Assembly (NCBI GenBank): GCA_043802345.1
Contig: JAZDLC010000196.1
Span: 1 to 47,714, forward strand
Reading direction: 5' to 3'
Length of the DNA: 47,714 nt
Source of the DNA: JAZDLC01 sp043802345
GTDB lineage: Bacteria; Planctomycetota; B15-G4; JADJEK01
Shown: in pieces, positions 40,474-47,714 of the stretch
How the letters are laid out: the number at the start of each line of letters is the position of its first letter
Position numbering within the stretch: position 1 is the stretch's first letter
Notes under the pieces: model-generated
The model's input: the letters and a program-made list of their open reading frames with translations, nothing else
Database searches by the model: none
Told to the model about the DNA's origin: nothing
Position numbers and translations under genes: made by a program

Positions 40474-42582
40474 TCAGGCTCCGATGTTGACCAGCAGCCA
40501 CAGGCAGAAGACGACGATGCCGACGAGCACCCAGCAGCCGCCGAATCCCAGGTAGTCCAATCGGCCGGGCTTCAGGATCTCCCAGTTCGTTCCGGGAAGC
40601 AGCTTCCGCTGCTCGAACATCTCCGGGTGCATCGCGGCCTCCTCCAGCGCAGCCTGCTCTTGCGCCTTCGTCGGTTGGACGGGGGTGTGGATCTTGCCGA
40701 AGAACCGGTCCATGTGCTGCTTCCCAACCGGTCGCGTGAAAGCGCTCAGGAAGAACAGCAGCACGAACGGGAAGAGGGCGTCGAAGAAGAAGCGGATCGC
40801 GACCAGGGTCGCCTTGGGGTAGGTGGTGAAGTCGATCCCGAGCCAGCTCAGGATCCAGAGTTCGGCGTGAAACCGTCCCTGGCCCTGCCTCGCTGACTGA
40901 GGATCCTCCGGGTCGACGCGCACCACCTTGTCGAAGAAGATCCCGGTCGGCTCGATCACATGTCGCTTGCGGATGGTCTGGCCGATCTTGAACGCGCGGC
41001 CCGCTTCCACGTCGTCAAGAAGGGCGCCGGTGGCGATGACCGTCACCTGCGGCGTGGTCTCGAGCAGGAACCATTCGCGGTTGCGCGTGCTCTCCAGGGT
41101 CTGGAAGAGGTTCGGGATGATGGCGTAGACGGTGAAGCAGATCACGACCTGCAGGATCACCGCCCACCGCGTCAGCCGCCGCCAGATGAAACCAAGCCAG
41201 ATGGCCGCCCCGAACACGGCCGGCAGCGAGATGAAGTACCTGAACAGCTCCAGCAGGCTGTCCACGGCCATCGCGATCGCGACCCCTCCCCCCAGGACCA
41301 CGACCACGACCACCCGTCCGACAGCCAGGTAGTGCCCCTCCGACCGGCCCGGTTTCAGCGGCTGGTAGAGGTTCCTGATGAAGAGCGCCGAGTTGGTCAC
41401 CGAGCCCGCGTCCAGCGACGACATGTTCGCCGCCAGGATTCCCGCCAGCATCAGGCCGATGGCGCCGGGGAAGAGCAGGTCGTAGGTCATGTGCCCCCAG
41501 ATGAGATCCGGGTCGTGCAACTGGCCTCCGTACAGCCCGATCGCCAGCAGCCCGGCCAGCGCCCAAAAAAGCATGATGAAGCGCTTGAGGAACATGCCGC
41601 CGATCATCCCGACGCGCGCGGCCGACTCATTCGTCGCCGATCCCGCCGTCGCCATCATCGGCGCCGCCGCGACGATCGAGACGAGATTGGCCAGGGCCAT
41701 GGCCAGGATCGTGTACCAGGCATATTCGCTGGTGGAGGCGGACCCGAACAGCTCGAACATGAAGTCCGGCACCGCGGCGTGCAGTCCGGAGAATCCGCCG
41801 ATGCGGCTGAGGCCGATCGGGATCAGGAGGAGCGAGAAAGTGACGATGAGGACGCCCTGGACGGCATCGGTGATCGCCGCGGCGGCGAAGCCGCCGAGGA
41901 CCGTGTACCCCGCCACGATCAGCGCGTACAGGATCATGAACAGCAACGGATCGGTGTAGGAGACGAACGAGCGCAGCTCGCCCCGTTTCTGGCGTTCGTT
42001 CAATTCCTCGTAGCGGGCCCGCCTTTCCTGGTCGAGGCCGGCGTGCAGGTCGCTCTTCAACTCCTGGTACTCGCGAAACTGCAGCACGCTCTCCCGCTCG
42101 CTGTCGGAGTAGTCGCTCTCGGCCTTGGGAGTCAGCGCCATCATCGTCTTGGCGGCCACCGTGTAGCTGACGGCGCCGCCGATGAGGGCCATCGCCAGCG
42201 TGAAGACCGCGAACGCGCCGCCGAGGAAGGGGCTCCGGAAGCGCTCCGTGAAGTAGTCGCCGATGGTGATCAGCCGCGAGCGGCGGTAGAGCATCGTGGT
42301 GAACCAGTAGAACGGCGTGAGGAACAGCACGAGGTACTGGATCCACATGCCGCCGATGCCCTGCCGGTAGATCTCGCGCGAGACCGCGACCGCCTGATCG
42401 GCGTTGGTCGAGTTCCCGAAGTTCAGGAAGAACTGGTAGAACTTGCCCAGCCTGCGGCCGGCGATGTAGAAATCCTCGGTGTCTTTCGTCCGCTTCCCCA
42501 CGCGATGTCCCAGCCACAGGATGACGAGCACGTAGAGCAGGATGATCCCGAAGTCCAGCGGATGCAGGCCGAAGATCTCCAA
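40474..42582 (-). CDS. Sodium/solute symporter (SSS family)
   Basis: A 702-residue membrane protein. No ATG gives the family N-terminus; a TTG at 42582 with GGGAG six bases upstream does, opening with EIFGLHPLDFGIILLYVLVI. Then come the hallmark segments DFYIAGRRLGKFYQFF, GNSTNADQAVAVSREIYRQG and TIGDYFTERF. It is about 200 residues longer than common family members: a charged, glutamate-rich loop of about 60 residues (from TPKAESDYSDSERES) lies between two early helices, and further loops near the C-terminus are large. It should import a sugar or uronate with sodium. It begins 29 bases after the URO-D-like gene in the same operon. Confidence 0.88.
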   Translation of the reverse strand: MEIFGLHPLDFGIILLYVLVILWLGHRVGKRTKDTEDFYIAGRRLGKFYQFFLNFGNSTNADQAVAVSREIYRQGIGGMWIQYLVLFLTPFYWFTTMLYRRSRLITIGDYFTERFRSPFLGGAFAVFTLAMALIGGAVSYTVAAKTMMALTPKAESDYSDSERESVLQFREYQELKSDLHAGLDQERRARYEELNERQKRGELRSFVSYTDPLLFMILYALIVAGYTVLGGFAAAAITDAVQGVLIVTFSLLLIPIGLSRIGGFSGLHAAVPDFMFELFGSASTSEYAWYTILAMALANLVSIVAAAPMMATAGSATNESAARVGMIGGMFLKRFIMLFWALAGLLAIGLYGGQLHDPDLIWGHMTYDLLFPGAIGLMLAGILAANMSSLDAGSVTNSALFIRNLYQPLKPGRSEGHYLAVGRVVVVVVLGGGVAIAMAVDSLLELFRYFISLPAVFGAAIWLGFIWRRLTRWAVILQVVICFTVYAIIPNLFQTLESTRNREWFLLETTPQVTVIATGALLDDVEAGRAFKIGQTIRKRHVIEPTGIFFDKVVRVDPEDPQSARQGQGRFHAELWILSWLGIDFTTYPKATLVAIRFFFDALFPFVLLFFLSAFTRPVGKQHMDRFFGKIHTPVQPTKAQEQAALEEAAMHPEMFEQRKLLPGTNWEILKPGRLDYLGFGGCWVLVGIVVFCLWLLVNIGA

Positions 42583-42611
42583 GTGGCGCTCCCGTATGAG
42601 TGAGGCAGGAC

Positions 42612-43646
42612 CTAGCCGCCCACAAAAGCCTCGAAAAAGGTGCGGACGTTCTCGGGCCGGGCGCTCGGGCCGAACTCGCACTGCGCGATCAGCCCGCCGC
42701 CCCGGTCGAAGGCCCGCTTCATCCGGCCGGCCGCCGCGAAAACCTCCTCGCGCGACGCCGAGGGGAGGATCTGCTGGCGGTCCAGCTCGCCCCAGAAGGT
42801 GATCCGGCCGCCGAACCGCTCGCCGAGACGCGCGACGTCCATGCAGAAGACCTGGCAGTTGATGGCGTCCAGGCCGAGTTCCACGAGGTCCTCGAGGATG
42901 TCGGCGATGTACCCGTCCGAATGCATGAACATCGGCTTGCCATGGGCGTGGGCGATCTCGATGTACTCGCGGTAGAGCGGCTTGAACATCCGCCGCCAGA
43001 GGTCGGGCGAGATCAGCATCGAATACTGGCTGCCCCAGTCGTCCATGATCGTCAGGCCGTCCACCGCAGTCTTCGCCCACAGGTCCAGCTCTTCCAGGTA
43101 GAACCGGTGCATCCGCTCCAGCAGGACCGGGAGTTCGGCAGGCTGGTCCATCAGGTCATAGAAGGTGTTCTCGGTTCCGCGGAGGAACTGCAGGCGTTCG
43201 AACGGCCGGGGGCACGCACCGGCGAGGACGAACTGCTCGGTGCCGCGGCAGAACCGGTCGACCCGCGCCGTGTCCACGGAGAGCCTTTCCTTCGGGATTC
43301 GCACCAAGTCGACTTGCGACCAGTCCAGAAGCTGCGGCGACCTCACCTCGCCGATGACGCCGCGCTGCAAGTTCTCGAAGACACACCCCCACTCGTCGGT
43401 GAAGGTGCCGACCTCGTGGCAATCTCCCTTGGTCGGCAGCTCCTCCTTCAGGAACGCGGGAGAGGAGACGATGTCGTCCGGATAGAGGCGGCGGATCTCC
43501 TGCAGCGGTCCGGGGTAGTGGTGCTCGGCCCAGGGGAGCACCCAGAGCTGGCGCGGAACGCGGCAGGGCGCGTCAAAGGCGAGGGTCCGGCGCACCAGTT
43601 CCCGCGACGTCATGACGTCGTCCGTGAGGTCTCCGAATTCGGCCAT
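42612..43646 (-). CDS. URO-D superfamily protein, second copy type
   Basis: A 344-residue barrel protein, clearly different from the one at 2664-3830. It has the VMTSRELVRRTLAFDAPCRVPR opening, the family strand DGLTIMDDWGSQYSM, and HSDG where many relatives have HxCG, so the Cys zinc ligand is replaced by Asp while a later Cys (QCEFGPSARPENV) is kept. HemE function is excluded by these features. It is the first gene of the operon with the symporter and the lyase. Like the other URO-D-like gene it sits beside a sugar transporter. A later ATG (residue 12) is also possible as the start. The biochemical reaction is unknown. Confidence 0.85.
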   Translation of the reverse strand: MAEFGDLTDDVMTSRELVRRTLAFDAPCRVPRQLWVLPWAEHHYPGPLQEIRRLYPDDIVSSPAFLKEELPTKGDCHEVGTFTDEWGCVFENLQRGVIGEVRSPQLLDWSQVDLVRIPKERLSVDTARVDRFCRGTEQFVLAGACPRPFERLQFLRGTENTFYDLMDQPAELPVLLERMHRFYLEELDLWAKTAVDGLTIMDDWGSQYSMLISPDLWRRMFKPLYREYIEIAHAHGKPMFMHSDGYIADILEDLVELGLDAINCQVFCMDVARLGERFGGRITFWGELDRQQILPSASREEVFAAAGRMKRAFDRGGGLIAQCEFGPSARPENVRTFFEAFVGG

Positions 43647-43706
43647 TTCCGCATCCTATCAACGCGCCGGCGTGGGAATCGAGCCGCATCCCGGGCGGGC
43701 GCGCTT

Positions 43707-43715
43707 TGCTATGAT
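43707..43715 (+). promoter_or_regulatory. Possible extended -10 promoter for the barrel/oxidoreductase genes
   Basis: TGC followed by TATGAT reads as an extended -10 element, 60 bases before the ATG at 43775, in the 128-base divergent region. I see no good -35, which an extended -10 can do without. Confidence 0.3.
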
Positions 43716-43774
43716 CCTGGTTTGTGCGGCCTCACGATGGGCGAGTAGCGGCTCGCGCTGGGAGGGTGGGCGAG

Positions 43775-44605
43775 ATGACCGAAAAGATCAGCATCGTCAC
43801 GGACGAGATCTCGCGGGATCTCGCCGACTGCGAGACGTTCCTCGAAGAGCATGGGCTTCACGCGGTGGAGCTGCGCTGCATCTCAGGGAAGCGTGTGCCG
43901 GAGGTTGAGCCGAGGGATCGTGAACGGCTCCTCGACTGGTCGCGCCGCGGCGATCCGGTCATCGTCGCCGTGAGTCCGGGGCTGTTCAAATGCCGGGTCG
44001 ATGATCACGCGGAGATCAAACGCCACCTGGAAGAGGTGTTGCCGGATACGCTCGACCTGGCCCTCGAGCTGAACGCCGAGAACCTCATCTCCTTCACGCT
44101 TCAGGCCTCGAGGGAGGGCGGCTTCCCAAAGCACGCGCTCGAAGCCCTGAACCGGGCGGCGGAGGCATGCGCCGAGGCGAACATCTCCCTCCTCCTGGAG
44201 AACGAACCGGGATACCTCGGAGAGACCGCGGCCGGTACCGTGGAGCTGATCCGGCGCGTCGGCCACCAGAACCTCTTCCTGAACTGGGATCCGACCAACG
44301 GCAACGAATTCAAGACGCCCGCACTCGACGTTGCCGCCGGCGTGATCGCCCCCTATCTCCGCAACGTCCACGTCAAGAACGGGATTCTCGCGCCGGGAGA
44401 GATCTTTGCGCGCTGCTGTTCGCTGAAGGCGGGCGCGATCGACTGGACGGCTCATCTCGAGAGCCTGAAAGCGCTCGGGTACGAAGGGTATTTCGCGCTG
44501 GAAACGCATTACCTTCCGGCGCGGGAGGGTTCGGTGGAGATCCTCGGCGAGCTGCGCCAGATGCTCGCCGAGGTTTCGTACTCGTGGCCGGAACAGGAGG
44601 ACTGA
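43775..44605 (+). CDS. Sugar phosphate isomerase/epimerase (xylose-isomerase-like TIM barrel)
   Basis: A 276-residue barrel, started at the ATG at 43775 with GGAGGG upstream. The metal-site residues of the AP-endonuclease-2/xylose-isomerase-like fold can be matched: Glu142 or Glu144 in LLENEPG, Asp172 in LNWDPTNG, His199 in NVHVKNG and Glu243 in ALETHY. It would isomerise or epimerise a keto/aldo sugar in the cytoplasm. The next gene overlaps its stop (TGATG), and such a barrel with a Gfo/Idh/MocA oxidoreductase is the usual pair for oxidising and rearranging an uncommon sugar. It is divergent from the lyase-symporter operon, so both halves probably serve the same glycan. Confidence 0.87.
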   Translation: MTEKISIVTDEISRDLADCETFLEEHGLHAVELRCISGKRVPEVEPRDRERLLDWSRRGDPVIVAVSPGLFKCRVDDHAEIKRHLEEVLPDTLDLALELNAENLISFTLQASREGGFPKHALEALNRAAEACAEANISLLLENEPGYLGETAAGTVELIRRVGHQNLFLNWDPTNGNEFKTPALDVAAGVIAPYLRNVHVKNGILAPGEIFARCCSLKAGAIDWTAHLESLKALGYEGYFALETHYLPAREGSVEILGELRQMLAEVSYSWPEQED

Positions 44606-45657
44606 TGGGCAAGGGCCGGAAGACGAGACGGCTCCGCGCCGCGCTGGCGGCCTGCGGTGGGATCAGCGACCTGACCCTGCAGGCGGCCGAACGAAGTCCG
44701 GACTTCCAGGTCGTTGCCCTCCAGGATCCGCGCAAGGAAGCTCTCCAGCAGGTGGGCGACCGGTACGGGATCCGGGCGAGGCACCTCCGCTTCGAGGATC
44801 TCCTGGCCGAAGAGGTCGACTTCGTGATCGTGAACTCCCCGAATCACGTTCACCGTCCCCAGGTCGAACAGGTCCTGAAAGCGGGCAAGCCGTGTCTAGT
44901 CCAGAAGCCGATGGCCCCGAATCTCGACGACGCCCGGGCGATGGTCCTGGCGGCAAGAGAGGCGGGCCTCCCGCTGGGCGTCACGATGTTCGAACACAGC
45001 CGGCCGGAAAACCACCAGGTGAAGGAGATGGTGAGGAGCGGCTGGCTGGGCGAGCCGACCCTGCTCCAGGCCCTCTCGGCGCACGACATCTACCTGAAGA
45101 ATCCGCCGCCGGAGGAGGATTGGCGCCGCGACCCGAGGAAGGTCGGAGGAGGCGCGTTCATCCAGCTGGCCGTTCATCACATCAACCTGGCGCGCTGGTT
45201 TCTCGACCGGGAGATCGTCCGGGTCTGCATGTTCGGCGCGCGCGGACACACCGTGTTCAAGGACGAGACGGATGTGGCCTCGATGCTGTTCGAGAACGGC
45301 CCGGCGGCGCAGTTCGCGGCCAGCTACGCGGCGCGCGCGTCCCACTTCCTGATCGCGGGCACGCGGGGCACGATCCAGCTCCAGGAGGGGTCCGTCACGG
45401 TGCGTGGCGATGACCCGTACCCGGGTCCGGTCTTCAACTACGAAGAAGCCGGGCAGGAGAGCGTCTTCAAGCTCTCCGCGCGCGCCACGGGCGAAGACGC
45501 AGAGGGGGACCGCTACGAGGTCCACGGTCGGTTCGCGCGCTTCATCCGCGATGGTTCGGAGTTCCCCTGCACGGCCGAATCGGCGCTCCGTGACATGGAG
45601 GCCGTGGCTGCCGCCTACCGCTCGCGCGACGAGGGCCGGCCGGTATCGCTACCCTGA
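44605..45657 (+). CDS. Gfo/Idh/MocA family NAD(P)-dependent oxidoreductase (cytoplasmic)
   Basis: A 350-residue protein that starts in the TGATG overlap with the barrel gene, with AGGAGG just upstream. The N-terminal nucleotide fold has AACGGISDL (G-x-G-G type), VVALQDP and FVIVNSPNHVH; the catalytic lysine lies in QKPMAPN (the common EKP is QKP here), and AVHHINLARWF carries the substrate-side histidines. No signal peptide. The substrate is unknown, probably a sugar or inositol-type polyol from the linked glycan locus. The hairpin at 45679 and the MITE follow it. Confidence 0.9.
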   Translation: MGKGRKTRRLRAALAACGGISDLTLQAAERSPDFQVVALQDPRKEALQQVGDRYGIRARHLRFEDLLAEEVDFVIVNSPNHVHRPQVEQVLKAGKPCLVQKPMAPNLDDARAMVLAAREAGLPLGVTMFEHSRPENHQVKEMVRSGWLGEPTLLQALSAHDIYLKNPPPEEDWRRDPRKVGGGAFIQLAVHHINLARWFLDREIVRVCMFGARGHTVFKDETDVASMLFENGPAAQFAASYAARASHFLIAGTRGTIQLQEGSVTVRGDDPYPGPVFNYEEAGQESVFKLSARATGEDAEGDRYEVHGRFARFIRDGSEFPCTAESALRDMEAVAAAYRSRDEGRPVSLP

Positions 45658-45678
45658 GGATGCCGGGCCAGGCTTCTT

Positions 45679-45727
45679 AACCCGACCTTTTCACCACAAT
45701 CGCGCGACTGTGGTGAACAATCCGGGT
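45679..45727. repeat. Nested inverted repeat between genes
   Basis: TTCACCACA and TGTGGTGAA form a perfect nine-base stem with a ten-base GC-rich loop; outside them AACCCG and CGGGTT pair again, giving a two-step hairpin of 49 bases. There is no T run, so it is not a standard terminator. It lies 23 bases before the MITE and may be a REP-like or second mobile palindrome. Confidence 0.6.
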
Positions 45728-45750
45728 TGAGGAGCTGAGAAGACCGGGTT

Positions 45751-45910
45751 AGGACCCGCGCAGGAATAACTCCCGGTTTTGGCCGCCCCTCGCCGCCCCT
45801 GGCTGTGTTGCTCCTCCTCGGCGTATCTCGAATACGCGGTCGTCGTCGCGTCTTGCCAGGAACGACGATTGCTCGCCCAAAACAGGAAGCTATTTCTGCG
45901 CGGGCCCTTA
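45751..45910. mobile_element. MITE with ISAzo13-type terminal inverted repeats
   Basis: The left arm starts GGACCCGCGCAGGAATAACT (45753) and the right arm, read inwards, GGGCCCGCGCAGAAATAGCT; both continue to a TTTTGG block, about 30 bp in all. TTA flanks each end as a direct repeat, like a 3-bp target duplication. The right-hand TTA (45908-45910) is the stop codon of the oxidoreductase gene on the minus strand. The 90-base centre has a small hairpin (GCGTAT-CTCGA-ATACGC) and no gene. The arms match the left end of the truncated transposon at 14401, so an ISAzo13-type transposase could have moved it. Confidence 0.8.
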
Positions 45911-47242
45911 GAGCGACCACCCTTCTCTATAGGGTCGGTTGACCCAGTCATTGGCCTCGGGCAGATTGGTGACCGCCATGGCGTCGCCGTCCCAGAGGAT
46001 CTTCCTGTTGGGAAATCGGGTGAGGAGGTTCCCCATGACAATGCTCTCGGTAAACGGACCGGCATAGTCGAAGGTCGACGACGGAGTTTCGCCACTCCTG
46101 CAACACTCGACCCAATGCATCTCGTGACTTGTCGTGATCCTGGGAATGCTCTTCTCAGGCTGCTTGTAATCCTGCATCCTGTCGCTTGGGATCAACTGTG
46201 GATCAAGACCGTAGCAACCGCACATCAGCTTGCCCTCGTCACCAACGAACAGCACGCCGCCGTTGCCATCGCCCATCCCACGACCCTCTTCCAGTTCATC
46301 CGGACGCCTGGGCATCAAACCACCGTCATACCAGGTGAGCTTGACCGCCGGCATATCGCCGCGTTCCGGGAATTGGTAGTGGATCATCGAGGCGTCAGGG
46401 TAGGTCTCAGTACTCATCGTCGGCCTCCACATCTCTTTGCACCGCATGGCCACGCTGCCTTCCACACTGACCGGATACTTGAGCTTCAGTGCCTTGAACA
46501 CAGGGTCCAGTATGTGACAGGCCATGTCGCCCAGCGCACCGGTGCCGAAGTCCTGCCAGGCACGCCAGCTAAAGGGGAGATACATGGGATGATACGGACG
46601 ATACGGAGACGGACCAAGCCACAGGTCCCAATCCAGGCTCTCGGGAACCTCATGGGTATCTTCAGGCCGATCAATGCCTTGGGGCCAGACCGGACGGTTC
46701 GTCCAGGCATGAACCTCCCTGACCTTGCCAATGGCGCCATCCCAGAGCCACTCGCAGACGCTGCGAACCCCTTCACCGGAGGATCCCTGATTACCCATCT
46801 GAGAGACGACGCCATACTTACGCGCTGCCTCGGTCAGCATTCGGGCCTCGTATACAGTGCGTGTGAGAGGCTTCTGCACATATACATGCTTGCGGCGCTT
46901 GATGGCAGCCATGGCAGCCACCGCGTGGGTGTGGTCCGGCGTGGCCACAAGCACGGCGTCAATCTGCTTGTCCATCTTGTCCAGCATGATTCGGAAATCA
47001 CGGAACTTGGGCACGTCGGGGAATTTCCTGTAGGTACCTGCCGCCTGATTGTCGTCGACATCGCACAGTGCGACAATGTTCTGGCTGGACAGCGCGGCAA
47101 TATTGGCGCCACCCATCCCGCCGGAACCGATTGCCGCAATATTCAGCTTGTCATTCGCACCGAAGACCCGACTCGGCACGAACGTGAAGGCCATGGCACC
47201 GACTGCCGACCGACTCAGAAACTGACGTCTTGAGAGAGTCAT
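45908..47242 (-). CDS. Tat-exported Gfo/Idh/MocA family oxidoreductase
   Basis: A 444-residue protein. I start it at the ATG at 47242 (GGAG nine bases upstream), which gives a twin-arginine signal: SRRQFLSRSAVGAMAFTFV, cleaved after SRVFGA. The nucleotide fold follows at once (NIAAIGSGGMGGANI, ALCDVD, VLVATPDHTHA), then YVQKPLTR with the catalytic lysine. Such periplasmic oxidoreductases, abundant in planctomycete-type genomes, keep a tightly bound cofactor; substrates are mostly unknown. The C-terminus REGWSL is of the usual kind, so the MITE at its stop did not truncate it. Its third-position GC is visibly lower than that of its neighbours, which may mean a different history or recent gain. 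Confidence 0.9.
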   Translation of the reverse strand: MTLSRRQFLSRSAVGAMAFTFVPSRVFGANDKLNIAAIGSGGMGGANIAALSSQNIVALCDVDDNQAAGTYRKFPDVPKFRDFRIMLDKMDKQIDAVLVATPDHTHAVAAMAAIKRRKHVYVQKPLTRTVYEARMLTEAARKYGVVSQMGNQGSSGEGVRSVCEWLWDGAIGKVREVHAWTNRPVWPQGIDRPEDTHEVPESLDWDLWLGPSPYRPYHPMYLPFSWRAWQDFGTGALGDMACHILDPVFKALKLKYPVSVEGSVAMRCKEMWRPTMSTETYPDASMIHYQFPERGDMPAVKLTWYDGGLMPRRPDELEEGRGMGDGNGGVLFVGDEGKLMCGCYGLDPQLIPSDRMQDYKQPEKSIPRITTSHEMHWVECCRSGETPSSTFDYAGPFTESIVMGNLLTRFPNRKILWDGDAMAVTNLPEANDWVNRPYREGWSL

Positions 47243-47318
47243 CGTGAATCTCCAGTTCTGGTATTCGAGTTTCATGATAATCGCGCCGGGCGGGAAGTGA
47301 TAGAGAGAAGAAAGGGGG
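47243..47318. other. Upstream region of the Tat-exported oxidoreductase
   Basis: Short AT-richer region that should hold the minus-strand promoter. I see no convincing -35/-10 pair. Confidence 0.3.
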
Positions 47319-47663
47319 ATGAGCGCAGTTGAGGAGTGTGCGCCTGTCCCTTCTTCTTCGCCTCGGATCGGCCAGGAAGACGAAGACGTCGCCTTCCTGG
47401 GTCTTCGGAGCGAGTACGGTGCCCTGGCGCCCAACCATCGGTACCTGAAGGGTCATCGCCCGCAAACCACGCCCCCGGAGAAGACGTACCGGCTCCGCCG
47501 CCAGCGGACCCCGCCTCTCGCAGAAAGGATGCTCTGCTCCGCGTTGACGGTTTCCTCTACCGAAGGTGCGATCACTGCGGCGGGTTGGAAGCGCTTCCTG
47601 GCCGTCAAGGTCGTCGATGACGGCGGCGTCCGGTGCTTCGACCTCGTGGTCGCGCGTCGCTGA
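47319..47663 (+). CDS. Doubtful small open frame
   Basis: A 114-codon frame whose purine-rich stretch AAGGGGG touches the ATG without the needed spacing, which weakens it. The last third reads plausibly as protein (GWKRFLAVKVVDDGGVRCFDLVV), the first half less so (a serine/proline and arginine mix). Another + frame over the same bases contains RRCDHCGG, a possible zinc-knuckle fragment, so this could be a decayed gene in several frames. I do not recognise it. The last 50 bases of the window show nothing further. Confidence 0.25.
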   Translation: MSAVEECAPVPSSSPRIGQEDEDVAFLGLRSEYGALAPNHRYLKGHRPQTTPPEKTYRLRRQRTPPLAERMLCSALTVSSTEGAITAAGWKRFLAVKVVDDGGVRCFDLVVARR

Positions 47664-47714
47664 CCAACATCCATGATGGGAAGCAGGCCAGTTGTTGAGG
47701 TAAACGGTTCGGCG

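Noticed and set aside
45679..45727. Intrinsic terminator for the oxidoreductase gene
   Set aside because: The stem is strong but no T run follows on either strand.

Overview
The window is a high-GC bacterial chromosome segment with no rRNA, tRNA, CRISPR or phage genes that I can see. Gene content points to a free-living, glycan- and protein-degrading heterotroph of a planctomycete, Hydrogenedentes or Acidobacteria kind. The signs are many secreted metallopeptidases, URO-D-like proteins beside sugar transporters, Gfo/Idh/MocA oxidoreductases (one with a Tat signal), PQQ-type propellers, secreted proteins with a shared C-terminal beta domain, and an ISAzo13-type transposon. The phylum is inferred from gene style only, not from a marker gene.

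Layout. 1-7.8 kb: end of an unknown gene, a secreted two-domain hydrolase, then on the minus strand an M64 peptidase fused to a dead phosphatase-like domain, a RhaT-type sugar symporter and a URO-D-like protein. 8-14.4 kb: a secreted M1 aminopeptidase, a PQQ-like propeller protein, an apparently decayed gene and a repeat-rich secreted protein; the propeller and the repeat-rich protein end in the same approximately 120-residue domain. 14.4-15.75 kb: a truncated ISAzo13 element running into a GAGTAC-rich repeat tract. 15.8-17.6 kb: cysK-cysE, the two steps from serine to cysteine, translationally coupled. 17.8-26.8 kb: a secreted beta-sandwich protein, an M28 peptidase, a theta-type (LCIB-like) carbonic anhydrase, and a coupled pair of cytoplasmic glycosidases (six-hairpin and GH38 alpha-mannosidase). 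27-34 kb: a small secreted protein, an intrinsic terminator, and a tightly overlapping six-gene operon: lysine 2,3-aminomutase, a cysteine-cluster protein, two ATP-grasp ligases, an acetyltransferase/acetylpolyamine-amidohydrolase fusion and a second acetyltransferase. 34.3-38.2 kb: a short gene remnant, a palindromic repeat, a universal stress protein, a small membrane protein, a PEBP-type lipoprotein, and a putative HExxH metallopeptidase broken by a frameshift. 38.2-47.2 kb: a divergent glycan locus (heparinase-II/III-like lyase, sodium/solute symporter and URO-D-like protein on one side; xylose-isomerase-like barrel and oxidoreductase on the other), then a MITE inserted at the stop codon of a Tat-exported oxidoreductase.

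The best candidate for an undescribed system is the operon at 27934-34016. Its parts would make beta-lysine, ligate it (or its acetyl form) through two different ATP-grasp enzymes, and put on or take off acetyl groups on the amines. The product is not known to me. The second theme is mobile palindromic DNA. A 115-bp imperfect palindrome occurs twice in full (12.4 and 34.6 kb) and once as a half copy (14.38 kb) touching the ISAzo13 end. A 160-bp MITE at 45.75 kb carries the same terminal inverted repeat as that transposon.
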